This document shows positions 14,311-20,063 of a stretch of 20,063 nucleotides of DNA, in pieces. How positions within the stretch are numbered: position 1 is the first letter of the stretch; the number at the start of each line of letters is the position of its first letter. Under the pieces are notes generated by a model. That model was not told the DNA's origin. It worked only from the letters and a program-made list of their open reading frames with translations, and searched no databases. This DNA comes from a virus. The translations under genes were made by a program, and so were the position numbers. The DNA is taken from positions 1-20,063 of the IMG/VR virus record IMGVR_UViG_3300005436_000187. The stretch is one strand, 5' to 3'.

Positions 14311-14712
14311 TTACTTGTGATTGTTGCCGTTTCCACTCGCTGCAGCGACAACCTCGACCTTCAGGCCTCGCATGTCGGGCGCCGTCACGACGGGTTGCTT
14401 CCTAGTCGCGTCAGCATCCATACGGACCATCCGTGCCCAGGCCGCTGCCATGGCTGCGTAGTTGATAAGATCCGATAGAGTGTCCTCGACCGCTTGTGCA
14501 CGTTCGAGCTCCGTCTTCGCATTCGAGATAATAGACTTGAGGCGAACAGACTTCTGCCGGATCATGACTTCGAAGTCAGCCAGACCACCTGTCCAGTATT
14601 CCCAAGGCTCTACATTGTCGTATTCTTCCCCACGTTGCATATGCAACGACATCGCCTTTGCCATCTCAGCTTGATACGCCGCGGTGGACTCATCGTTCGA
14701 AGGTGTAAGCAT
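14311..14712 (-). CDS. Nmad1/DUF1599-like nucleotide-modification-associated protein
   Basis: 133 residues; ATG 14712 with AAAGG 11 bases upstream. Visible features are RGEEYDN (27-33), a helix with IRQKSVRLKSI (K54, R57) and EDTLSDLINYAAMAA (76-90) with acids E76, D77 and D81. This order matches the Nmad1 (DUF1599) group of all-alpha, MazG-like proteins found in phage base-modification clusters. Such proteins are thought to act on modified or unmodified nucleotides; the precise reaction is not known to me. It sits between folE and dpdA, so it probably serves the same pathway, perhaps by adjusting a guanine nucleotide pool. The last 30 residues are low-complexity (VVAAASGNGNNHK). Confidence 0.65.
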   Translation of the reverse strand: MLTPSNDESTAAYQAEMAKAMSLHMQRGEEYDNVEPWEYWTGGLADFEVMIRQKSVRLKSIISNAKTELERAQAVEDTLSDLINYAAMAAAWARMVRMDADATRKQPVVTAPDMRGLKVEVVAAASGNGNNHK

Positions 14713-14742
14713 TTGTTGAGATACCTTTCTGTACTGAACTAA

Positions 14743-15456
14743 CTACTTAAATTGTGCGTAAAACTCTTGCCGCACTTCTGCATTCGTACGGAACTCCCCA
14801 CGCAGAATTGCAGTTGACGTCGTTGCCGCATGTTGCTTAACGCCACGATGTGACATGCACTCGTGTCGACCTACGATATGTACAGCGACGTCGCCGGAGC
14901 CAGACGCTCTTGAGAGCACATCTGCTATTAGCGACGTTATATTCTCTTGCAGGCGTGGGTAGAGCGCGCAGGCTTCGATGACGCGTGGTAACTTAGATAA
15001 GCCAATCACGCGACCTTCTGCAGGAATGTATGCTGCACGTATCGTGTATGTCACTGGCAGTAGGTGATGTGGGCATAGACCTACAGCGTTTACAGCCTCT
15101 ACAGATACCATACCTTCATAGACTGAAGGAAAGGTGACACGAATACTACGAATGATGTCGTCGAGCTCTTGCTGTGAGATGAAGTGCTCGAGAAAGAAAG
15201 ACGACATGCGACGCGGCGTCTCTGCGAAGTCCTCCTCTGACAGATCGACGCCGAGTGCTTCCAAGAACGCTGTCGCCGCGGCAAGTACCTTTCTGCGACG
15301 ATATTCTGGATGCTCTCTTGTCTCACTCCCAGAGTAGCAAGTTTCGCAATAGAATCCACTCTCATGACTCTTGCCTCGCAGCCTACGACCTATAGCTGCC
15401 ATCTGCTCTGTCTCAGTGGTAGAACAGACCTTACAAGCTCGTGTGTATGTTACCAT
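14743..15456 (-). CDS. folE: GTP cyclohydrolase I with extra N-terminal zinc finger
   Basis: 237 residues from ATG 15456 (AGGAG 7 bases upstream); starts at 15462 or 15480 are possible. The core is FolE: ETPRRM (79-84), SVEAVNAVGLCPHHLLPV with zinc ligands C128 and H131, GLSKLPRV, and HECMSHRGV with C200. It converts GTP to dihydroneopterin triphosphate, the first step toward preQ0. The first 45 residues are unusual: C8/C11 and C37/C40 form a probable zinc finger not found in E. coli FolE. The extension could bind RNA, DNA or a partner protein. The start overlaps the end of the small zinc-finger gene by 26 bases. Downstream come the Nmad1-like and dpdA genes. Confidence 0.95.
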   Translation of the reverse strand: MVTYTRACKVCSTTETEQMAAIGRRLRGKSHESGFYCETCYSGSETREHPEYRRRKVLAAATAFLEALGVDLSEEDFAETPRRMSSFFLEHFISQQELDDIIRSIRVTFPSVYEGMVSVEAVNAVGLCPHHLLPVTYTIRAAYIPAEGRVIGLSKLPRVIEACALYPRLQENITSLIADVLSRASGSGDVAVHIVGRHECMSHRGVKQHAATTSTAILRGEFRTNAEVRQEFYAQFK

Positions 15457-15628
15457 TGACATTCTCCTCCCTCTGCGCATCGAACATCACTGCCATCAGG
15501 ATGTCGATAGCTTTTATAGACTCTCTTGCCTGTGCACATTGTTGGCAAACAGCCAAGTGGCACCGCAACTCTTCAGAAGGTGGATCGTCTAATAAACTTT
15601 CTTCGAATTCGGTGCAACTGTTAGCCAT
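15431..15628 (-). CDS. 65-aa zinc-finger protein, anti-sigma (zf-HC2)-like
   Basis: ATG 15628 lies one base after the queE stop, with GAGG 8 bases upstream, and gives 65 residues; an open frame extends upstream inside queE but has no good start. Cys5, then RCHLAVCQQCAQ (22-33) with H24, C28 and C31, form the C...HxxxCxxC pattern of zf-HC2 anti-sigma zinc domains. A short helix follows (SIKAIDILMAVMF). In bacteria such domains bind sigma factors, but here no sigma gene is visible, so the role could equally be structural or as a partner of the modification enzymes. It lies between queE and folE and overlaps the folE start. Confidence 0.65.
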   Translation of the reverse strand: MANSCTEFEESLLDDPPSEELRCHLAVCQQCAQARESIKAIDILMAVMFDAQREENVNGNIHTSL

Positions 15629-15629
15629 C

Positions 15630-16352
15630 TTAGATGCCTCGCTTGTGTCCGTATAGCACAACGTGCAGTTGCAACGAAGGACGCACATTGACGAGAGACT
15701 CGTCTGCTAGGATGTGTTCGTATAGCGCTTGGTATCTTGCTAGTAATGTATCACGATCGTCGTGTGGATCCGTGCCACATTGCCAGTACGTCGTGACGTA
15801 AGGATACCGCTGTACCATAGCGCGGGCATACTCCATATCGGTCTCATCGAAGACGACCACCTTTAAACACACACTAGTGTGATGTGACAGGCGAACAATG
15901 AAGTTCTCCAGTTGGTCGTAGTTGGTCGCCATACCTGACGATGGAGGCTTCGGACTAATCGCAATCGAGTCGCACTTAGGGATCCAGTCACGCCAGATCG
16001 TGCCCTGTGTCTCGATCGCAACCTTATAGCCGGCGGCGTGTAGACGATCGATTAACTGATCGCAATGATGCAACGCAGGATTGCCGCCAGTCAGAGTGAC
16101 CCATGGTGCAAAGGGTAAAGCTTGAAGTCGGGCGATGATATCATCGATAGTCAGGCGTTCAGCGTGCTCGCGAACGTATGCTGGATCAACAGCGTACTTA
16201 CTGTCACACCAGCTGCATGCGTAGTCGCAGCCACCAAGGCGAAGAAAGAATGTCTTGAAGAACGTCATCAAGCCTTCACCTTGAATGACGGGACCATAGA
16301 GTTCAGAAACCACGAAGCGTTTTATGCCAGCTCGTGTCGGCGTTGCAATCAA
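15630..16352 (-). CDS. queE: 7-carboxy-7-deazaguanine synthase (radical SAM)
   Basis: 240 residues from TTG 16352, five bases after the queD stop with AAAGG 9 bases upstream; a GTG 13 codons later lacks a ribosome site. The QueE signature is clear: SELYGPVIQGEG (16-27), then RLGGCDYACSWCDSKYAV with C-x3-C-x2-C for the 4Fe-4S cluster, WVTLTGGNPALH, and a later AISPKPPSSG. It uses S-adenosylmethionine to convert carboxy-tetrahydropterin to carboxy-deazaguanine, the substrate of QueC. Length is usual for the family. It stands between queD and the small zinc-finger gene. Confidence 0.95.
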   Translation of the reverse strand: MIATPTRAGIKRFVVSELYGPVIQGEGLMTFFKTFFLRLGGCDYACSWCDSKYAVDPAYVREHAERLTIDDIIARLQALPFAPWVTLTGGNPALHHCDQLIDRLHAAGYKVAIETQGTIWRDWIPKCDSIAISPKPPSSGMATNYDQLENFIVRLSHHTSVCLKVVVFDETDMEYARAMVQRYPYVTTYWQCGTDPHDDRDTLLARYQALYEHILADESLVNVRPSLQLHVVLYGHKRGI

Positions 16353-16356
16353 TGTG

Positions 16357-16776
16357 CTATGCCTTTCTCCAGAACGATGTATCGTTCATGGACTCATCCC
16401 ACTCAACAGTAGCGGTCGTGTCAGCTTGCTCACAAACCTTCACGCCGACGATGCCAACGTAGGCCGTATGCAACTCGTACAGCATCCACAACGCGAGCAT
16501 CTCTGCTGTTGTTGCCTTAACAGGTACGACTTCGTTCAGGAAGCGATGATCGCAAACGTCTCTTACACGCTCGTAGAAGAGGTCTTTGATATAACGAAAG
16601 TCGATGACCATTCCCTCACTGGACGCCGCAACGTCAGTGACTGGTTGGATAGGTCCAGAGATGAAAACTTCTACGTCGTAGGTATGCCCGTGCAGGTTAG
16701 CGCATTGCCCATTGTGATTCAGCAACTTATGTGCCGCACTGAATGAGAAGCGCCGACTAATTACTGCGTTTGGCAT
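16357..16776 (-). CDS. queD: 6-carboxytetrahydropterin synthase
   Basis: 139 residues; ATG 16776 with AAAGGAGG 5 bases upstream. The family motifs are complete: FSFSAAHKL, CANLHGHTYDVEV with the zinc His and the active-site Cys, GMVIDFRYIK, CDHRFLNEV, TAEMLALWM and a C-terminal EQADTTATVEW. It turns dihydroneopterin triphosphate from FolE into 6-carboxy-tetrahydropterin. A stem-loop (16795-16826) lies between the upstream DUF669-like gene and its ribosome site, which may separate expression of the modification genes from the recombination genes. Confidence 0.95.
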   Translation of the reverse strand: MPNAVISRRFSFSAAHKLLNHNGQCANLHGHTYDVEVFISGPIQPVTDVAASSEGMVIDFRYIKDLFYERVRDVCDHRFLNEVVPVKATTAEMLALWMLYELHTAYVGIVGVKVCEQADTTATVEWDESMNDTSFWRKA

Positions 16777-16794
16777 AGAGCCTCCTTTTGAATG

Positions 16795-16826
16795 ACGAAC
16801 GGCAAGCGATTCTGCTTGCCGTTCGT
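16795..16826 (-). other. Perfect 13-bp stem-loop upstream of queD
   Basis: Arms 16795-16807 and 16814-16826 are perfect complements with a 6-base loop. It lies between the DUF669-like stop and the queD ribosome site and ends 18 bases before the ATG. The minus strand continues with CATTCAAAAGG, so no terminator T-run follows. Confidence 0.72.
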
Positions 16827-16849
16827 GCTACTTGCTTAGAACGTGGAGC

Positions 16850-17269
16850 TTAGAGTGTACCAAAGATGGTCTGGCGAGTCTGTGCGTTCTCGTCGTATGG
16901 TGCCAGAGTATCCGTGCGGTCCGTCATGGTACCGCTACCTTTTGGATACTCTTCATGGATGACGCTCACCAACAGGTGCTTGCCCTGGTAGTCCTCAGGG
17001 TTGAAGTTAAACTGCCCAGTCGGCTTCTCGCGTGTGCACGCGGAGATGAAGTCGCGGATCTTCCAGAGGGCCTTCGACGTGAGCACGAGGTTGTCAAACA
17101 ACTTGCGGCTCTGGTAAGGCTGATCCTGGACGGTGTAGGTAACCTTCCAGCCGCTGTTGCCGGAGCTGAATGTCGTTGCCTCGATTCCGGTCACGCAGCA
17201 GTGGTAGGTCCCTACGGGAAGAGCCTCAAACGAGGAATCCTCTACTGTTGTAAAATCGATTACTGCCAT
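16850..17269 (-). CDS. DUF669-like protein, probable single-strand DNA-binding or recombination partner
   Basis: 139 residues; ATG 17269 with AAGGAG 11 bases upstream. The protein begins MAVIDFTTVEDSSFEALPVGTY-, then shows NSGWKVTYTV, SRKLFDNLVL, ALWKIRDFISAC and LLVSVIHEEYPKGSGTMTDRTD, and ends in a flexible tail. This pattern (pG-Y, an SGN-K strand pair, F-x3-L, G-x4-V) is typical of the phage DUF669 family, which lies next to AAA_24 ATPases in many phages and is proposed to act as an SSB-like protein. The direct neighbour is such an ATPase, three bases upstream. The family name is an eye match to remembered motifs. Confidence 0.7.
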   Translation of the reverse strand: MAVIDFTTVEDSSFEALPVGTYHCCVTGIEATTFSSGNSGWKVTYTVQDQPYQSRKLFDNLVLTSKALWKIRDFISACTREKPTGQFNFNPEDYQGKHLLVSVIHEEYPKGSGTMTDRTDTLAPYDENAQTRQTIFGTL

Positions 17270-17271
17270 GG

Positions 17272-18099
17272 TTAGTTAGTCTCCTTCTGCTTGGTTGCAT
17301 ACACGGATTGTACGCTATTGTACACTTTCAAAAATGTTGGGTCCTCAACAACCGGCCCCAGACCGCTACTTCGATCCTTGGCAACGCTCCTGCCATCCGG
17401 CTGGACAAGCAGCGCTCGTCGGATAACTTTTACGTTATTAACGACGTCTAGCCTTCCTGTGAGATGCCCAACGATGTCTACCATTCCTGGTAGCTCGTTA
17501 GACAACTGGTCCATTAGATCCGGCTTGAGTGAGATCGCACCAGTTAGTTCATCTTTGACTTCCTTCTGGAAGCAAGTAAAGATGATATTCATGTCCAATC
17601 CCACAATAGCCTGTAGAGTTCGCCGCATCTGATTCGTGACGATCCCGTAGTGTTGTAACTGCGGCATGTCTCGGTTGACCTTAGAGTCCATACGACAGGC
17701 GACATCCATCACGCCGTCGAGACAGAGTTTCTGAATGCCTTTGATACCGTCGATCACAAGCGTCTTGTAGGGATGTTGCACCTCACGCAGATACTTAATG
17801 ATCGAATCCAGTCCGTGAGCGGCAACTACGTTCTTGACAGGGTCGACGGTTGCACTAAATTGCATCAATTGCATCACATCGAGATGCTCTCCGCGACCTT
17901 GTGCAGCAAGCGTCATGGTGCCCTTTTCCTGAACGGGCTCGATCAACAAGACGCGTCTAGACTCCGGAATGTCTTCCGCACTGCCAGCGAATGTAGTTTT
18001 ACCTACACCACTAGTGCCATAGACGAGTACCTTCACGTAGGTCGCTGCAACGCGTGGGCTCTGTACGGGCAGTTGTCCTAGGTCTACTGTTTGTGCCAT
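17272..18099 (-). CDS. RecA-fold ATPase, Sak4/AAA_24-like
   Basis: 275 residues from ATG 18099 (AAGGAGGT 4 bases upstream). Residues 22-36 contain Walker A GTSGVGKTT and 113-119 Walker B TLVIDGI. RRTLQAIVGLDMNIIFTCFQKEV (159-181) carries the sensor-like strand of this group. Phage AAA_24 proteins include the Sak4 recombinases, small Rad51/RecA relatives that work with an SSB to anneal or exchange strands. The surrounding Cas4-like nuclease and DUF669-like protein make a recombination or replication module the best reading. A role as another phage ATPase is possible; no helicase motifs are seen. Confidence 0.88.
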   Translation of the reverse strand: MAQTVDLGQLPVQSPRVAATYVKVLVYGTSGVGKTTFAGSAEDIPESRRVLLIEPVQEKGTMTLAAQGRGEHLDVMQLMQFSATVDPVKNVVAAHGLDSIIKYLREVQHPYKTLVIDGIKGIQKLCLDGVMDVACRMDSKVNRDMPQLQHYGIVTNQMRRTLQAIVGLDMNIIFTCFQKEVKDELTGAISLKPDLMDQLSNELPGMVDIVGHLTGRLDVVNNVKVIRRALLVQPDGRSVAKDRSSGLGPVVEDPTFLKVYNSVQSVYATKQKETN

Positions 18100-18132
18100 T
18101 AATACCTCCTTTCTCAATTGATTGCTTTCTCA

Positions 18133-18474
18133 CTATCGATCTTCATTCTCTGTCAGCAACTCCTGAATGACTCTTTGTCGTGCCTCTTCGAAAGGCACTA
18201 GCACGATGTGTGGAACCATTCCAACTGCCATTGCCAGATCTACATATTGTTCTAACGACAGTCTACCTTCGGTATCGGACTCCCACCTAGCAATGGCTTC
18301 CTGCTTCTTGTGCAGGACGATACCTACTTGCTCTTGTGATAGTCCTGCAGCTCTCCTAGCGTAGAAGAGGCCGTCGATGGCTGTACAAAGTACGTCGGAC
18401 TTCAAGTATGCGCTCGCATCTCGTGGATCGCTTAACGCACTAAGAATAGCGGCATTGGTATCGCTGTGTGGCAT
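18133..18474 (-). CDS. Xre-type helix-turn-helix regulator
   Basis: 113 residues from ATG 18474 with GAGGAGGT 5 bases upstream; longer starts lack a ribosome site. A Cro/C1-type helix-turn-helix spans about 36-85: LFYARRAAGLSQEQVGIVL, the recognition helix KKQEAIARWES, and LSLEQYVDLAMAVG. The shape resembles HigA/MqsA-type antitoxins and the Xre half of toxin-antitoxin pairs, but no toxin gene flanks it. A phage regulator of the recombination unit is more likely. It lies between the Cas4-like nuclease and the ATPase. Confidence 0.85.
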   Translation of the reverse strand: MPHSDTNAAILSALSDPRDASAYLKSDVLCTAIDGLFYARRAAGLSQEQVGIVLHKKQEAIARWESDTEGRLSLEQYVDLAMAVGMVPHIVLVPFEEARQRVIQELLTENEDR

Positions 18475-18490
18475 CGACGACCTCCTCAAC

Positions 18491-19573
18491 CTAGAAGAGC
18501 GATGTGACGGTCGGGACCACTGGTGTCTCCTCGTACACTTTACCTCGAGATGGTCTCTGCGTAAAGTTCATACGTTTCAACGACTCGTAGTCACCGCCGA
18601 CGGTTTCGCACTTGCAAAGTTCGTAGTACTCGCAGTACCAAGAGCAATCGTCTTTCGGTGTGGGATAGATCTGCAAGTCCTCGCGGAAGAGATCCGCAGC
18701 GGCGGCGAGTAACATCTTGTACGTCTGCTCGATCTCTGAGCGCTGACGCAGAATGTACTCCCTGTAGAAGAATGGATTGCCTCTTGCCCGCAACATAGAC
18801 AATATCTCTTGGTAGGGTTCTGGTGACAGTTGAAGTTCTTGTATCGCCTGTAAATAAAGTGCATACGTACAATCCGCCAACGCCGTCTTGTCCTTAGACA
18901 GGCCGCCACTGACTAGCACTTTCGGTGGCTTCGGCAGAGCTTTCTTAAGCCCGTTGTACAAGACGCCGACGACGCGTGAGTCGGTTGGTATCTCTGGAAT
19001 CTGCCCTTGCGTTACTAACCATTGGCACGCCATCTGATACAGCGCCGTTTGCGTATCCATAATCAGAAAGCCGCTAGGTCGCAACTGTCCATAAGACTTG
19101 TGCTCGAGTACGCAGTAAGCGTTGTCCAAACCCTTACGTCGTATGATACCGTCCATCCGACCTACGAAGAAGCCTTTCGTTCCAAGAGCAGTTGTAATCG
19201 GAATCTCAAACTCGCGTTCGGTACAGACCACCTCGAAGTCATCTTCTTTAGCCGCCCACTCCAGATAGTTCAGCATCATGCCGCTGCCGAGTTCGCGCAT
19301 TTGCGAGAGTCGACCCTCTAGGCTATCATCGAAGGAGTTGTGCATCCGTACGGCAATCCACGCTTCGTCGAACGCATTCTGAAAGGCCTCGACGATGTCT
19401 TCGTGGAATCCATAGTAGCGCTCTAGCGCTGTGTGCATTGCCTTACCAAAGAGGAAGTGTAACGCTGGCCGCTTCGGCTCTAGGTTTTGTCTAGCACTTG
19501 CAGAGTAGTCATATCTCCTATGACATTCTCTCCAGATTTCTAAGTCCGTAGCGGAAATCCTAGTGATAGCCAT
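18491..19573 (-). CDS. PD-(D/E)xK nuclease, Cas4/RecB-like, with Fe-S cluster motif
   Basis: 360 residues; ATG 19573 with AAGGGA 5 bases upstream. The fold is read from SATDLEIWRECHRRYDY (8-24), FLFGKAMHTALERYY (40-54), GRMDGIIRR with D141, CVLEHKS with E157 and K159, and QTALYQMACQW (175-185), the RecB-family nuclease order. C17 with C310, C314 and C320 (C-x3-C-x5-C) gives the 4Fe-4S cluster arrangement of Cas4 and AddB nucleases. It probably resects DNA ends for the ATPase and DUF669-like protein downstream. It is the first gene of unit A. A second copy of its C-terminal half lies upstream at the window edge. No Cas1 or Cas2 is present, so it is not a CRISPR Cas4. Confidence 0.9.
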   Translation of the reverse strand: MAITRISATDLEIWRECHRRYDYSASARQNLEPKRPALHFLFGKAMHTALERYYGFHEDIVEAFQNAFDEAWIAVRMHNSFDDSLEGRLSQMRELGSGMMLNYLEWAAKEDDFEVVCTEREFEIPITTALGTKGFFVGRMDGIIRRKGLDNAYCVLEHKSYGQLRPSGFLIMDTQTALYQMACQWLVTQGQIPEIPTDSRVVGVLYNGLKKALPKPPKVLVSGGLSKDKTALADCTYALYLQAIQELQLSPEPYQEILSMLRARGNPFFYREYILRQRSEIEQTYKMLLAAAADLFREDLQIYPTPKDDCSWYCEYYELCKCETVGGDYESLKRMNFTQRPSRGKVYEETPVVPTVTSLF

Positions 19574-19611
19574 GTGGTTCCCTTACTCTACTTTCTTTAC
19601 TTCTTATTTAT

Positions 19612-19640
19612 ATTATATGATAAGCAAAGTGGAAAATCAA
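19612..19640 (-). promoter_or_regulatory. Promoter of unit A (TTGATT - 17 bp - TATAAT)
   Basis: TTGATT (19640-19635, minus strand) within CTTGATTTT and TATAAT (19617-19612) are 17 bases apart. The site lies in the gap between the partial nuclease and the complete one, giving a leader of about 35 bases before ATG 19573. Confidence 0.82.
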
Positions 19641-19661
19641 GCGTTTAGACAGTCAGATTTG

Positions 19662-20063
19662 TTACCAGAACCAATCTTCAGTCGTCGGATTGTTCGTCCA
19701 AACCCGCTTCTGATACGCACGCTTTTGAACTCCTACCGTGTCACCACCCTGATTGTAGGCAAGGCACAGCGTATAGTAGGCGCATCTCCACGCGCAGTCC
19801 CAAGATGGCGAGGGTAGCAAGTACGCGGTGTCTCGCGTCGCTTGTACGTCCGTGAATTGTCGCACCAAGCGCTCTTCTACTGCAACCAGCTCCTCTGGAG
19901 TTCGCTGTACCCACTCACGATGGAAGAACTGATTGAGCTTCAATTTCAGCTTTGCGAGTATTTCCTGATAGTCCTCAACGGGTAAGTTCTCCTCCTCGAG
20001 CACATTCAAATAGAACGCATACGTCGTAGCATATCGCAAGTCCTTCGAGACGCCTTGACCAGT
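19662..20063 (-). CDS. C-terminal half of a second Cas4/RecB-like nuclease, cut by the window edge
   Basis: The frame is open to the window edge (20063), so the 5' part is outside; an internal TTG at 20039 has no reason to be the start. The 133 visible residues align with the C-terminal third of the neighbouring nuclease: TGQGVSKD against SGGLSKD, YQEILAKLK against YQEILSMLR, QFFHREWV against PFFYREYI, and WDCAWRCAYYTLC against DDCSWYCEYYELC, keeping the C-x3-C-x5-C cluster. It ends in a short WTNNPTTEDWFW tail without the neighbour's long end. It is probably an ancient tandem duplicate; the catalytic residues lie outside the window and cannot be judged. Confidence 0.85.
   Translation of the reverse strand, partial: TGQGVSKDLRYATTYAFYLNVLEEENLPVEDYQEILAKLKLKLNQFFHREWVQRTPEELVAVEERLVRQFTDVQATRDTAYLLPSPSWDCAWRCAYYTLCLAYNQGGDTVGVQKRAYQKRVWTNNPTTEDWFW

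Noticed and set aside
18133-18474. Xre-type gene as half of a toxin-antitoxin pair.
   Set aside because: Both neighbours are recombination proteins and no RelE- or HipA-like toxin is adjacent.
543-18712. Many plus-strand open frames of 60-170 codons.
   Set aside because: They mirror well-supported minus-strand genes, lack ribosome sites and show no family motifs.
18491-19573. Cas4-like nuclease as a CRISPR adaptation gene.
   Set aside because: No Cas1, Cas2 or repeat-spacer array is present; phage recombination is the simpler reading.

Overview
This window looks like part of a tailed bacteriophage (or a prophage or other large phage-derived element). Every convincing gene is on the minus strand. 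Genes are packed with ATGA, TAATG or few-base junctions, starts are often GTG or TTG behind strong AGGAGG-type ribosome sites, and the content is typical of a phage replication and nucleotide-metabolism region: a family A DNA polymerase, a recombination set, MazG-like enzymes, homing-type HNH and LAGLIDADG genes, and a DNA-modification cassette. No structural genes, tRNAs, rRNAs or CRISPR arrays were seen, and the host cannot be named from this sequence. No gene-free stretch exceeds 300 bases. The largest gaps are 56 to 90 bases, and each holds either a promoter or a stem-loop.

Transcription runs from high to low coordinates in four apparent units, each started by a near-identical promoter (CTTGATTTT, then 17-18 bases from TTGATT to TATAAT). 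Unit A (19612 down to 9410) starts with a Cas4/RecB-like nuclease, a second partial copy of which lies upstream at the window edge. It continues with an Xre-type regulator, a Sak4/AAA_24-like ATPase and a DUF669-like protein, probably a recombination module. Next comes a 7-deazaguanine DNA-modification cassette: QueD, QueE, a tiny zinc-finger protein, FolE with an extra N-terminal zinc finger, an Nmad1-like protein, a DpdA-like transglycosylase and a Gat-QueC fusion. The unit ends with a stand-alone intein-like protein, a MazG pyrophosphohydrolase, RmuC and an ArsR-type regulator. Unit B (9389 down to 6959) holds a small unknown protein, a frame-disrupted Arr-like gene, a large unknown protein and an HNH endonuclease. 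Unit C (6934 down to 138) holds a 1380-residue polymerase (uracil-DNA glycosylase + exonuclease + Pol A + Cys-rich tail) split by an intein, a second stand-alone intein-like protein separated from it by one in-frame TAG, a probable MazG-like protein, a small unknown, a J-domain protein and a membrane protein. Unit D starts at the left edge with a truncated gene.

Read together, the modification genes predict that GTP is converted by FolE, QueD, QueE and QueC to preQ0. DpdA would insert preQ0 into DNA in place of guanine, and the amidotransferase half of Gat-QueC could carry it on to an archaeosine-type base, shielding the phage from restriction. The two stand-alone Hint/LAGLIDADG proteins have lost visible splicing residues and most nuclease acids yet remain open reading frames. 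They, the repeated promoter, and the recurring stem-loop upstream of ribosome sites are the least ordinary features.
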